From the NCBI RefSeq assembly GCF_029625295.1, contig NZ_CP121112.1:3968001-4032000 (forward strand): 64,000 bases of DNA, in the 5' to 3' direction. The stretch comes from Flavobacterium gyeonganense. GTDB lineage: Bacteria > Bacteroidota > Bacteroidia > Flavobacteriales > Flavobacteriaceae. This document shows positions 44,420-54,043 of the stretch, in pieces (within the stretch, counting starts at the first letter, position 1; every line of letters starts with the position of its first letter). A model generated the notes under the pieces. The model was not told the DNA's origin and ran no database searches. It saw only the letters and a program-made list of their open reading frames with translations. The position numbers and the translations under genes are program-made.

Positions 44420-45424
44420 ATGGACGAAGTTGTAAAAATTGTTAATGATATAAAAGCCGGAAATATAAAGCCAATTTATTTTTTAATGGGTGAAGAACCT
44501 TATTACATTGATAAATTATCGGAATATATTGAGCAGAATGTCCTTTCAGAAGAAGAGAAAGGATTCAATCAGACGGTTTTATATGGGAGGGATGTTTCTG
44601 TAGAAGATATAGTTTCAACTGCAAAGCGTTATCCCATGATGGCAGACCGCCAGGTTGTTATTGTAAAAGAGGCCCAGGATTTATCAAGGACTATTGATAA
44701 AATTGAATCTTATGTCAATAATCCAATGGATACAACGGTTTTGGTATTTTGTTATAAATACAAAACACTTGATAAACGTAAAAAAGTGACTAAATTATTA
44801 GCGCAAAATGGAATCGTATATGAAAGTAAAAAGTTATACGAAAATCAGGTAGGAGACTGGATTAAGCGTGTTCTTGCCGGAAAAAAATATACCATTGATC
44901 CAAAAGCAAATGCCATGTTGGTAGAGTTTTTAGGGACTGATTTAAGTAAAATTAATAATGAATTAGAGAAATTACAGATTATTTTACCTCAGGGTATCAT
45001 GATTACGCCTCAGCATATTGAGGAAAATATTGGTTTCAGCAAAGATTATAACGTTTATGAACTTCGAAAAGCAATTGGTGAACGCAACCAATTAAGAGCT
45101 TATAAAATTGCCGAAAATTTCGCTCATAATCCAAAAGAATATCCACTTGTAATGACAACCGGATTAGTTTTTGGATTTTTCGTACAGCTTTTAAAATACC
45201 ATGGACTAAAAGATAAAAATCCTAAAAATGTAGCTGCAGCAATTGGAGTAAATCCTTATTTTTTAAAAGAATACGATTTAGCTGTAAAGAACTATCCAAT
45301 GCGAAAAGTGAGTCAGATTGTAGGGGCTCTAAGAGATGTTGATATAAAAAGCAAAGGTGTAGGTGCTAATGCTTTACCTCAATCAGATCTTCTAAAAGAA
45401 ATGCTGTATAAAATTTTTAATTAA
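44420..45424 (+). CDS. holA: DNA polymerase III subunit delta
   Basis: This 334-residue clamp-loader subunit opens the beta sliding clamp. The start is the usual KPIYFLMGEEPYYIDKL region, then NQTVLYGRD, RYPMMADRQVVIVKEAQDL, LVFCYKYKTLDKRKKV, and the helical C-terminal domain (EYPLVMTTGLVFGFFVQLLK). The order matches HolA from Bacteroidota. A conserved small membrane gene follows. Confidence 0.93.
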   Translation: MDEVVKIVNDIKAGNIKPIYFLMGEEPYYIDKLSEYIEQNVLSEEEKGFNQTVLYGRDVSVEDIVSTAKRYPMMADRQVVIVKEAQDLSRTIDKIESYVNNPMDTTVLVFCYKYKTLDKRKKVTKLLAQNGIVYESKKLYENQVGDWIKRVLAGKKYTIDPKANAMLVEFLGTDLSKINNELEKLQIILPQGIMITPQHIEENIGFSKDYNVYELRKAIGERNQLRAYKIAENFAHNPKEYPLVMTTGLVFGFFVQLLKYHGLKDKNPKNVAAAIGVNPYFLKEYDLAVKNYPMRKVSQIVGALRDVDIKSKGVGANALPQSDLLKEMLYKIFN

Positions 45425-45490
45425 GCCGTGAAAATTCACGATATTTGCATTTCTAAAAAAATAATACCTCTTTAAATTAATTACACAATT

Positions 45491-45673
45491 ATGGGAATGA
45501 ATAAAAATACCGTTTTAGGATGGGCTACTTTTATAATGGTACTTATGGGATTGTTGCTTATAGGTCTTGGGATTTTTAGATACAGTGATGTGTCTGGCTG
45601 GGGCTTTGGTGCTGTTGGTGTTGGTTTTTTTGCTAATGCCTGGGTTTTTAATGCTTTAAAAGGGAGAGTTTAA
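45491..45673 (+). CDS. CAL67264 family small membrane protein
   Basis: This 60-residue protein has two transmembrane helices (VLGWATFIMVLMGLLLIGLG and WGFGAVGVGFFANAWVFNA) linked by a short loop. It matches the CAL67264 family, restricted to Bacteroidota and of unknown function. It lies between holA and ettA, all on the same strand. Confidence 0.8.
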   Translation: MGMNKNTVLGWATFIMVLMGLLLIGLGIFRYSDVSGWGFGAVGVGFFANAWVFNALKGRV

Positions 45674-45750
45674 GAAAAATTCAATATTAATTGCAAAAAA
45701 ACAATTGCAATATAAAATCAATAAAAAATAATTAATAAAAATAAAAACAA

Positions 45751-47442
45751 ATGTCAGACGATAAGAAAGTAATTTTCTCAATGCAGAAATTGAGTAAAAC
45801 CTATCAGGGAGCAGACAAGCCAGTACTTAAGAATATTTATTTGAGTTTCTTTTACGGAGCAAAAATTGGGATTTTAGGTCTTAACGGTTCCGGAAAATCT
45901 TCTCTTTTAAAAATTATTGCAGGTGTTGATAAAAACTATCAGGGTGATGTGGTTTTTCAGCCAGGATATACAGTTGGGTATTTGGAGCAGGAGCCAATTC
46001 TGGATGATTCTAAAACAGTTATCGAAATTGTTCGTGAAGGAGCTGCTGAAACTATGGCAGTTTTAGAAGAATACAATCAAATCAATGATTTGTTTGGTCT
46101 TGAAGAAAACTACTCAGATCCGGACAAAATGGATAAACTGATGGATCGTCAGGCGGCTTTACAAGACAAAATTGATGCTCTTGGCGCCTGGGAAATCGAT
46201 ACCAAACTTGAAATCGCAATGGATGCTTTGCGTACGCCGGAAGGGGATACACCTATCAAAAACCTTTCGGGAGGTGAGCGTCGTCGTGTAGCTTTATGTC
46301 GTTTGTTGTTGCAACAGCCGGATGTATTGCTTCTGGATGAGCCTACTAACCACCTTGATGCTGAATCAGTTCTTTGGTTAGAGCAGCATTTAGCGCAATA
46401 TTCAGGAACTGTAATTGCTGTAACGCACGATCGTTATTTCCTGGATAATGTAGCAGGATGGATTTTAGAGTTGGATAGAGGAGAAGGTATTCCGTGGAAA
46501 GGAAATTATTCTTCATGGTTAGACCAAAAATCAAACCGTATGGCTCAGGAAGAAAAAGTGGCTTCTAAACGCAGAAAAACTTTAGAGCGTGAGCTTGACT
46601 GGGTTCGTCAGGGAGCAAAAGGTCGTCAGACCAAACAAAAAGCGCGTTTACAGAACTACGATAAATTATTAAATGAAGACCAAAAACAATTAGATGAGAA
46701 TTTGGAAATCTACATTCCAAATGGTCCACGTTTAGGAACAAATGTTATTGAAGCAAAAAGTGTTGCCAAAGCTTTTGGTGACAAATTATTGTATGATAAT
46801 TTAAATTTCACTTTGCCACAAGCCGGAATTGTTGGAATTATCGGGCCAAACGGTGCTGGTAAATCTACCATTTTCAAAATGATTATGGGCGAGCAAGCTA
46901 CAGACAGCGGAGAATTTTCTGTTGGGGAAACGGTGAAAATAGCTTACGTGGATCAGTCACACTCTAATATTGATCCGAATAAATCTATCTGGGAAAACTT
47001 TGCAGATGGTCAGGAATTGATTATGATGGGTGGTAAACAAGTGAATTCAAGAGCATATTTATCACGTTTCAACTTTGGAGGTGGTGAGCAAAACAAGAAA
47101 GTGTCAATGCTTTCCGGTGGAGAACGTAACCGTTTACACTTGGCAATGACTTTGAAAGAAGAAGGAAACGTACTTTTACTGGATGAGCCTACAAACGACC
47201 TTGATGTAAATACACTTCGTGCACTTGAAGAAGGTTTAGAGAATTTTGCCGGTTGTGCCGTTATTATTTCACACGACAGATGGTTCTTAGACAGAATTTG
47301 TACACATATTCTGGCTTTCGAAGGAGATTCTGAAGTTTATTTCTTCGAAGGAAGTTTCTCTGATTACGAAGAAAACAAAAAGAAACGTCTTGGGGGTGAT
47401 TTAACTCCAAAACGTTTGAAATACAGAAAATTGATTAGATAA
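45751..47442 (+). CDS. ettA: Energy-dependent translational throttle protein EttA (ABC-F)
   Basis: This 563-residue ABC-F ATPase binds the ribosomal E site and gates entry into elongation by the ATP/ADP ratio. It has two ATP-binding cassettes: Walker A GLNGSGKSS and GPNGAGKST, signature LSGGERRRVALCRLLLQQPD and LSGGERNRLHLA, Walker B LLLDEPTNHLD and LLLDEPTNDLD. The linker (about 240-320) carries the arm insert of EttA and the end TPKRLKYRKL is typical. It has no membrane domain. Confidence 0.94.
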   Translation: MSDDKKVIFSMQKLSKTYQGADKPVLKNIYLSFFYGAKIGILGLNGSGKSSLLKIIAGVDKNYQGDVVFQPGYTVGYLEQEPILDDSKTVIEIVREGAAETMAVLEEYNQINDLFGLEENYSDPDKMDKLMDRQAALQDKIDALGAWEIDTKLEIAMDALRTPEGDTPIKNLSGGERRRVALCRLLLQQPDVLLLDEPTNHLDAESVLWLEQHLAQYSGTVIAVTHDRYFLDNVAGWILELDRGEGIPWKGNYSSWLDQKSNRMAQEEKVASKRRKTLERELDWVRQGAKGRQTKQKARLQNYDKLLNEDQKQLDENLEIYIPNGPRLGTNVIEAKSVAKAFGDKLLYDNLNFTLPQAGIVGIIGPNGAGKSTIFKMIMGEQATDSGEFSVGETVKIAYVDQSHSNIDPNKSIWENFADGQELIMMGGKQVNSRAYLSRFNFGGGEQNKKVSMLSGGERNRLHLAMTLKEEGNVLLLDEPTNDLDVNTLRALEEGLENFAGCAVIISHDRWFLDRICTHILAFEGDSEVYFFEGSFSDYEENKKKRLGGDLTPKRLKYRKLIR

Positions 47443-47464
47443 ATCTTTTAATTTTCAAATATTT

Positions 47465-47510
47465 AAAATCCCAAATTCCAATTGTAAAATTGAAGTTTGG
47501 GATTTTGTTT
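47465..47510. terminator. Bidirectional terminator between ettA and the DCC gene
   Basis: AAAATCCCAAA (47465-47475) pairs with TTTGGGATTTT (47496-47506), with an inner CCAATT/AATTG pairing. It lies in a convergent gap of 126 bases that is otherwise AT-rich and without a gene. Confidence 0.75.
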
Positions 47511-47568
47511 CTAACATTTCTTCAGAATTATAACTGAGAACAATTTGAATTTTAAATTTGGAATTTTT

Positions 47569-47982
47569 CTAAAGAAACTTAGTCTTCAGTTCCGGAGTAG
47601 GAATCATACAGCTATCTTTTTTGCCATACCATTTGTAACGGTTTCGGGCAATATAATCGTAAATGTAATTTCGAAGTTTTTCGGGTAAAATTTTAAAAAC
47701 AGAAATTAAACTGTAAATCCCTCCTAAGTCATTTGTAATTTCAATAGCTGCAGACGATTTATAATAATAAGCGACTCCGGGATTGTATAAAATAATACTG
47801 TCAATTTTAGTCTGATCAACATTAATATAACTGCAAATGTCTTTTCCCAAATCTGATTGCAAGGCTGCAAAACGAAAAGTGTCTTTTTTATCGTGTTTGA
47901 TAATAAACTGAACTGCTCCGTTGCAGAGATTGCAAACGCCGTCAAAGAGGATTATTTTTTTATTTTTAGGCAAGTTTTGCAT
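47569..47982 (-). CDS. DCC family thiol-disulfide oxidoreductase (DUF393)
   Basis: This 137-residue protein has the family signature ILFDGVCNLCNGAVQFII with a CxxC pair, and a later FAALQSDLGKD. It has a thioredoxin-like fold and is probably cytoplasmic. The physiological partner is unknown. It starts nine bases after the mutS2 stop, so it is likely the second gene of that operon. Confidence 0.88.
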   Translation of the reverse strand: MQNLPKNKKIILFDGVCNLCNGAVQFIIKHDKKDTFRFAALQSDLGKDICSYINVDQTKIDSIILYNPGVAYYYKSSAAIEITNDLGGIYSLISVFKILPEKLRNYIYDYIARNRYKWYGKKDSCMIPTPELKTKFL

Positions 47983-47991
47983 AGTATAAAA

Positions 47992-50156
47992 TTACTTTTT
48001 AACCGCTTCAACCAATTCCAATTCGTCCAGACTTACTTTCGAAGTAAAGATTCCGTAATTAACAGTTGCTTTATTTTTTTCAATAGCATCAATACTTCCA
48101 ACAGATCTTCCATCCAACATTCTTACCCTGTCACCAACCTTTAAAATAGGTTTTGGTTTCTCTATAACTGGTTTAAGTTTCTTTTCTTTTTTCTCTTTTC
48201 GGATTTCTTCAACTTTTACTTGTACTTCCGCAATAACTTCTTTTTTCTTTTCCACTATAGCTTTCGCTTCTTTTGGAGTTGCTTTTTTACGTTTTGAGTT
48301 TTCTATCTCAACAATCTTCAGGAATTCACCAATAAGTTCTTTTTTGTTTTTATTGTTGAAATATTTCTCGGCAATATCATCAATTTTTTGACCGATGTAA
48401 ATTATTTTTTGATTACTGTCATACAATTCCTGGTAGCTTTCCAGTTTCTGCTGGATTCTGGTATTGATATTTTCCATCTTTTTGCTTTCTTCACGCGCTC
48501 GGGTTTCTTCTTCTTTTAAATTCAGAGAAGTTTTTTCCAGTTTTGATCTTTCTTTTTGAAGCGTAGCTATAGTTTTATCAAAACGGACTTTACCAACTTC
48601 AATCTTCTTTTTCGCACGATTAATCAATCCAAACGGAATACCGTTTTTCAAAGCAACCTCAAAAGTAAACGAACTTCCGGCCTGACCCAGAGCCAGTTTG
48701 TACATCGGTTCAAGTGACTTTTCATCAAACATCATATTCGCGTTCGTTGCATATGGCAATTCGTTAGCCAGAATCTTTAAATTGGAGTAATGTGTTGTGA
48801 TAATCCCGAACGCTTCACGATGATAAAATTCTTCAAGGAAAATTTCAGCCAGAGCACCACCCAGCTCAGGATCAGAACCTGTACCAAACTCATCAATTAA
48901 AAACATGGTCTTATGATTACATTTCTTCAAAAAATAATTCATGTTTTTTAATCGGTAGCTGTAAGTGCTTAAATGATTTTCAATGGACTGATTATCTCCA
49001 ATATCAGTTAAGATTCTGTCAAATAAGAATGTTTCACTTCTTTCATGAACCGGAATTAAAATTCCGGATTGCAGCATTAATTGTAATAATCCAACCGTTT
49101 TCAGGGAAATTGTTTTTCCTCCGGCATTTGGACCTGAAATTACAATAATTCTGTTTTCTTGTTTCAGTTCGATGGTCTGCGGATGGGTAACTTCTTTTTT
49201 TGTTTGTTGTTCAGATACAAAATTGGATGATACGCTTCTCTAAAGAACAATCTTCTTTCGTCTGTAATGGCTGGTAAAATTCCGTTGATTCTGTTGGCAT
49301 ATTTTGCTTTTCCGGCAACGACATCTATATCACTTAAAAAATCCTGATATTCAATTAATAATGGAAGATATGGCCGAATGATATTCGATAAATTCTTTAA
49401 AATTCTCGTAATTTCTTCTTTCTCTTCGTATTCTAAATTCGCTAATTCGCGGGAATATTTCAAAGTAGCTTCAGGTTCAATATAAGCAATACTTCCTGTT
49501 TTGGAACTTCCTAAAATAGAACCTTTTACTTTACGGCGATACATCGCTAAAACTGCTAAAACTCTACGATTTTGTACAAAACTCTCCTTAATATCATCCA
49601 GATATCCTAAACCATTATATTGGGTTAATGCCACACCAAAACTTTGGTTTACTTTCCCGCGAACCAAATTCATATTTTGGCGAATACTTAATAAAGCAGG
49701 AGAAGCATTGTCTTTTATTTCTCCGTATTTGTCTACAATCGCATCAATTGCAGTGATGATCTCTTTGGTCAGTTCAACACGTGAAGCTCTTGCATTTAGG
49801 TTTGGATAATAATCATCAAACTTTCGTAAGAAATTCAATAAGACATTTGTCGTGGAAGAAAGATTGGCAATTTTTCTGAAACTTCCCACTTCAAGAAAAC
49901 TGTCTTCAATGGCCAAAAACTTAATTTCATGCGTGATGGCGTCAAATCCGTGATTCGGAATGGCATTGTTATTTTCAAAAGACGAAACATATTCAGATGT
50001 CTGCATTAAGGCCTGCATCAAAGTTTCTTTGTCTCTAAATGGTGTTATTTGTAAAGCTTTTTCTTTTCCTATATCTGTATTACAACCGGCTGAGATGGTT
50101 TCGAGTACTGTTGGAAATTGTAAGTCTTGTAATGTTTTTTCGGTAATACTAATCAT
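47992..50156 (-). pseudogene. mutS2: MutS2-type DNA mismatch/recombination ATPase, frame broken at a seven-T run
   Basis: Joined, the gene would give about 721 residues. The N-terminal part (50156-49164) opens ITEKTLQDLQFPTVLETIS and holds the core and clamp region. The frame is lost at the T run 49195-49201. One extra base restores EVTHPQTIELKQENRIIVIS and the Walker A GPNAGGKTISLKT. The C-terminal part (to 47992) has Walker B (FLIDEFGTGSDPELGGALAE), a coiled coil and a KOW-like tail (VGDRVRMLDGRSVGSI). There is no Smr nuclease domain at the end, as in other Bacteroidota MutS2. MutS2 acts on branched DNA or stalled ribosomes. Confidence 0.88.
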
Positions 50157-50289
50157 TTAATTTCTTTAAGAAAGTGAAGACAAAAATACAAAAATAGTAG
50201 CAATGAATGCTGTAAAGTTTATAGGTGTTATTTTATTCGCTGCAGATATGATTTCAATAAAAAAATCCTGAAATTCGCATAAAAAAAGT

Positions 50290-50955
50290 ATGGACGTAAA
50301 AATGCATGATTCATGGAAGCCGGTTTTGAATGAAGAATTTGAAAAACCATATTTCACCGAATTGATTTCTTTCGTAAAATCTGAATACACGACGAAAGTC
50401 TGTTATCCAAAAGGCAGCCAGATTTTTTCCGCTTTTGATCATTGCCATTTCGATCAGGTAAAAGTGGTAATTATTGGACAAGATCCTTATCACGGTCCTA
50501 ATCAGGCGAATGGATTGTGTTTTTCTGTCAATGACGGGATTCCGTTTCCTCCATCCCTGTATAATATATTCAAAGAAATTGAAACAGATTTAAATAAGCC
50601 GCTTCCAAAAACAGGAAATTTAGAACGTTGGGCAGATCAGGGTGTTTTTCTTTTAAATGCAACTCTGACAGTCAGACAATCTGAAGCCGGAAGCCATCAG
50701 GGAAAGGGTTGGGAAAAATTTACGGATGCCGTTATCAAACAAATTTCTGCTGAAAAAGAAAATGTTGTTTTCCTGCTTTGGGGAGGTTTTGCTCAAAAAA
50801 AAGCAACTTTGATTGATGCTTCAAAACATCATATTTTAAAATCAGGACATCCTTCGCCTTTAAGTGCCAACAGAGGGTTTTGGTTTGGAAACAAACATTT
50901 TAGCCAGACAAATACTTTCCTGAAAGCGAAGGGATTAAAAGAAATTGAATGGTAA
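50290..50955 (+). CDS. ung: Uracil-DNA glycosylase, family 1
   Basis: This 221-residue enzyme removes uracil from DNA. The catalytic water-activating loop is IIGQDPYHGPNQANGLCFSV, and the DNA-binding loop is GHPSPLSANRGFWFGNKHFS with the catalytic His. The length and order match bacterial Ung exactly. It is divergent from mutS2. Confidence 0.95.
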   Translation: MDVKMHDSWKPVLNEEFEKPYFTELISFVKSEYTTKVCYPKGSQIFSAFDHCHFDQVKVVIIGQDPYHGPNQANGLCFSVNDGIPFPPSLYNIFKEIETDLNKPLPKTGNLERWADQGVFLLNATLTVRQSEAGSHQGKGWEKFTDAVIKQISAEKENVVFLLWGGFAQKKATLIDASKHHILKSGHPSPLSANRGFWFGNKHFSQTNTFLKAKGLKEIEW

Positions 50956-51024
50956 CATTTTAAGTTAGATTGGATTTTTTTGTCAATCAAACTTACGAAT
51001 CATCAAAGAATTAAAAAAAGGGAT

Positions 51025-51032
51025 TATCTTTG
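51025..51032 (+). promoter_or_regulatory. Possible -7 element of the PurM-type gene
   Basis: TATCTTTG fits TAnnTTTG and is followed by GCCCC. It lies 28 bases before the chosen start codon. No TTG stands at the expected spacing. Confidence 0.45.
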
Positions 51033-51059
51033 CCCCACATTCAACACAAACTAAGTTTC

Positions 51060-52238
51060 ATGAGTTCAGATTCTAGCAAAAGGTACGCACAAAGAGGTGT
51101 TTCGGCATCAAAAGAAGACGTACACAACGCCATAAAAAATATTGATAAAGGTTTATTCCCGCAGGCATTCTGTAAAATCGTTCCTGATTATTTAACACAG
51201 GACCAAGAACACTGCCTGATTATGCATGCTGACGGAGCAGGTACAAAATCGTCTTTGGCGTATATGTATTGGAAAGAAACCGGAGATATTTCAGTCTGGA
51301 AAGGAATTGCGCAGGATGCTTTAATTATGAATATTGATGATTTGTTATGTGTTGGAGCAACCGATAATATTTTGCTTTCATCCACTATCGGAAGAAATAA
51401 AAATTTAATTCCAGCCGAAGTTATCTCAGCAATCATTAACGGAACAGAAGAATTAATCAACGAATTAAAATCTTTCGGAGTAACCATTCATTCAACAGGA
51501 GGAGAAACTGCTGATGTTGGAGATGTGGTTCGTACTATTATTGTAGATTCAACCGTTACAGCCCGTATGAAACGCTCCAATGTCGTAGATAATGCAAATA
51601 TTCAGGCTGGAGACGTAATCGTTGGTTTGGCTTCTTTTGGTCAGGCAACTTACGAAAAAAGCTATAACGGCGGAATGGGGAGCAACGGATTAACATCTGC
51701 ACGCCACGATGTTTTTGGAAAATATTTAGCTAAAAAATATCCTGAAAGTTTTGACGCAGCCGTTCCTGAAGAATTGATTTATTCAGGTCAGGTTAATTTG
51801 ACTGATGCTGTAGAAAACAGTCCAATAAACGCAGGTCAGTTGGTGCTTTCGCCAACCAGAACGTATGCGCCAATTATCAAGAAAATTTTAGATAACTATA
51901 CACCAAACGAAATTCACGGAATGGTGCATTGCAGTGGAGGAGCACAGACTAAAATTTTACATTTCGTTCAAAATTTACATATTATAAAAGACAATTTATT
52001 TCCGGTTCCGCCATTGTTCAAACTGATTCAGGAACAATCAAAAACCGACTGGAAAGAAATGTATCAGGTTTTCAACTGCGGTCACCGTATGGAAATTTAC
52101 GTTCCTGAAAATATTGCTCAGGATATTATCGAGATTTCAAAATCATTCAATGTTGACGCACAAATCGTAGGAAGAGTAGAAGCTGCTGATGCTAAAAAAC
52201 TGACTATCTCCAGCGAATACGGAACTTTCGAATATTAA
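51060..52238 (+). CDS. purM: PurM-type AIR synthase (phosphoribosylformylglycinamidine cyclo-ligase)
   Basis: This 392-residue protein catalyses ring closure of FGAM to AIR in purine synthesis. The start is taken at MSSDSSKRYAQRGVSASKED, since the upstream ATG at 51030 falls on the putative promoter. The ATP and substrate motifs are MHADGAGTKSSLAYMYW, DDLLCVGATDNIL, STGGETADVGDVVRT, GDVIVGLASFGQATYEKSY and GMVHCSGGAQTKIL. It is longer than E. coli PurM, as is usual in Bacteroidota. Other AIR synthase-like roles are not excluded. Confidence 0.88.
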   Translation: MSSDSSKRYAQRGVSASKEDVHNAIKNIDKGLFPQAFCKIVPDYLTQDQEHCLIMHADGAGTKSSLAYMYWKETGDISVWKGIAQDALIMNIDDLLCVGATDNILLSSTIGRNKNLIPAEVISAIINGTEELINELKSFGVTIHSTGGETADVGDVVRTIIVDSTVTARMKRSNVVDNANIQAGDVIVGLASFGQATYEKSYNGGMGSNGLTSARHDVFGKYLAKKYPESFDAAVPEELIYSGQVNLTDAVENSPINAGQLVLSPTRTYAPIIKKILDNYTPNEIHGMVHCSGGAQTKILHFVQNLHIIKDNLFPVPPLFKLIQEQSKTDWKEMYQVFNCGHRMEIYVPENIAQDIIEISKSFNVDAQIVGRVEAADAKKLTISSEYGTFEY

Positions 52239-52261
52239 AATATATAACTATTAGCTTTTTC

Positions 52262-52340
52262 AGGAGCTGATCCCGCTATTCGCTGTATCTTTTGTGGCGA
52301 ACACCGCCACAAAAGGATGCCGCTGCTATCGGGGCTAAAA
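52262..52340. repeat. Dispersed hairpin repeat, copy A
   Basis: The ends GATCCCGCTATTCGCT and CTATCGGGGCTA match copy B (54044). The centre is a stem of CTTTTGTGGCG with CGCCACAAAAG (52288-52315). It lies between the PurM-type gene and a small hypothetical gene. Confidence 0.7.
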
Positions 52341-52353
52341 ACACGACCTCGTT

Positions 52354-52710
52354 ATGTATGAACTGCTTTTTTGGAGATATTTAGACGAAATTTACCTGAA
52401 CAATCAGGAAGTTTATGAAGCTTTACTTGAAAAGCAGGAAGTTGATGGTCTCGAAATTCTCCCTGTACAGCTAATCCTTAACCGAATCAATTCTGTTTTC
52501 TCGCAATGGGAAAGAGTAGATGAAAACAGCTGGCAAAATAACACAGGAAAAGGTGCTTTTCAAATTATAACCACACCGCAGAGCATCAAAATAGACTGCT
52601 ACGGAACCGAAGGTAAAACAATGAACAAACTGGTCGATGTACTGGAAGAATTCAAATGTCCTTTATATGATCCGCAAGTTCCGGAACGCTATGACGAAAT
52701 GAGTGAGTAA
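52354..52710 (+). CDS. Hypothetical protein
   Basis: This soluble 118-residue protein has an acidic start (YELLFWRYLDEIYLNNQEVY) and a strand-rich centre (GAFQIITTPQSIKIDCYGTE). It has no signal peptide or membrane segment. I do not recognise the family. It starts just after the dispersed repeat, so its promoter or leader may include it. Confidence 0.7.
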   Translation: MYELLFWRYLDEIYLNNQEVYEALLEKQEVDGLEILPVQLILNRINSVFSQWERVDENSWQNNTGKGAFQIITTPQSIKIDCYGTEGKTMNKLVDVLEEFKCPLYDPQVPERYDEMSE

Positions 52711-52830
52711 TTTTCTGCTTCAATAATCTTAAATTCTTTTTCAAAAATCTTTGTGAATCTTTCGATTATTTCGTGAGTCTTTTTCGAATAGCTACTACGA
52801 AAAGTTATAAGATTCTTTAAAAAATATAAT

Positions 52831-53442
52831 ATGGCATCAGATTTCAATTTCACAAAAAATATAGTTTTAGAAGATGATTTCGTTTTATTACGTTCGCTTC
52901 AGGAATCAGATGTTCAAAATTTACTAGAAATTTCCATTAACGAACCTGAGACATGGAAATATTCTCTAGTTGGCGCCGATGGAAAAGAAAATCTGATAAA
53001 TTATATTCAGTCTGCCGTAAAAGCAAGAGAGGCTAAAAAAGAATTTCCTTTTATCGTTTTTGATAAAAAATCTCAAAAATATGCAGGCTCAACTCGTTTT
53101 TACGATATAAACTTAGATTTTAAGACACTTCAATTAGGATATACCTGGTACGGTTCTGCTTTTAGAGGAACCGGACTTAATAAACATTGCAAATTTTTAT
53201 TGCTTCAGTTTGCGTTTGAAACTCTCGGATTAGAACGTGTAGAATTCCGTGCAGATAATAATAACGAAAGAAGTATTGCAGCAATGAAAAGTATTGGCTG
53301 TAAAGTAGAAGGTGTTTTGAGAAGTCATATGCCAACTGCAAATAGTGAAGTCCGTCGTGATTCTATTGTTTTGAGTATTCTAAAAAACGAATGGTTTGAG
53401 GAAGTCAAAGAAAAACTAAAACAAAAATTGAAGAGTTTATAA
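52831..53442 (+). CDS. GNAT family N-acetyltransferase (RimJ/RimL-like)
   Basis: This 203-residue enzyme has the GNAT fold: VLLRSLQESDVQNLLEIS, PFIVFDKKSQKYAGSTRFYD, the acetyl-CoA loop in WYGSAFRGTGLNKHCKFLLL and RVEFRADNNNERSIAAMKSI. The last block is typical of the RimJ/RimL group, which acetylates proteins or small amines. The substrate is unknown. Confidence 0.88.
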   Translation: MASDFNFTKNIVLEDDFVLLRSLQESDVQNLLEISINEPETWKYSLVGADGKENLINYIQSAVKAREAKKEFPFIVFDKKSQKYAGSTRFYDINLDFKTLQLGYTWYGSAFRGTGLNKHCKFLLLQFAFETLGLERVEFRADNNNERSIAAMKSIGCKVEGVLRSHMPTANSEVRRDSIVLSILKNEWFEEVKEKLKQKLKSL

Positions 53443-53482
53443 AAACTTCGCAAAATTTACATTTTAAAAATTAATAACGAAT

Positions 53483-53926
53483 ATGAAAATAAATCTAAAA
53501 TCAGGAATTGATAAATTGCTTTTCGGAATGAAGCAAAATGATGTGACAGCAGCTTTAGGAAAACCTGATAAGAATTACAAGGATGAAGATGATAATGTCA
53601 TTTTTGTTTACAATACATATAAAATTAGATTAACATTTTATCAGGATGAAGACTTAAAATTAGGATATGTAGTTGCTTCCAGTAATGATCTCGAGGTTTT
53701 TGGATTTAAGTTAATAGGTAGAAAAATTGCAGATGTAAAAAAAGACATGGCGACTAAAGGAATTACAAAATATACTCAGGAAACTTTTGATACTTTCGAA
53801 AACTATTTCAACGAAGATAACTGGTTTATTCTGCAAACTGAATTCGAAGAAGTTGTAAAATTCGAAATAGGAGCTATAATTAATGATAAAGATGAATTCG
53901 ATTGGAAGTTCCCTGCTAAGAAATAA
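53483..53926 (+). CDS. Hypothetical protein with a BamE/OmlA-like start
   Basis: This soluble 147-residue protein has an N-terminal KLLFGMKQNDVTAALGKPDK resembling the G-M-xx-xxV-xxx-LG-P motif of BamE/SmpA-like repeats, but without a lipobox or signal. The rest is strand-rich and acidic. The repeat may recur near 80-110 (FGFKLIGRKIADVKKDMATK). I do not assign a function. Confidence 0.65.
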   Translation: MKINLKSGIDKLLFGMKQNDVTAALGKPDKNYKDEDDNVIFVYNTYKIRLTFYQDEDLKLGYVVASSNDLEVFGFKLIGRKIADVKKDMATKGITKYTQETFDTFENYFNEDNWFILQTEFEEVVKFEIGAIINDKDEFDWKFPAKK

Positions 53927-53944
53927 GATCTTGAATATTTACTA

Positions 53945-53992
53945 AAAAACAATTCCGATAGTTACTTAATACTATCAGGATTGTTTTTTTTA
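53945..53992 (+). terminator. Rho-independent terminator
   Basis: AACAATTCCGATAGT pairs with ACTATCAGGATTGTT with two mismatches around an eight-base loop, followed by a run of T. Confidence 0.8.
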
Positions 53993-54043
53993 TACATATA
54001 TATAATGGTATAAGTTTAAGAGTTGGATTATTGATTCATATTA

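Noticed and set aside
50956..51059. Purine riboswitch before the PurM-type gene
   Set aside because: The 104-base gap shows no conserved riboswitch core; only a simple promoter-like element is seen.
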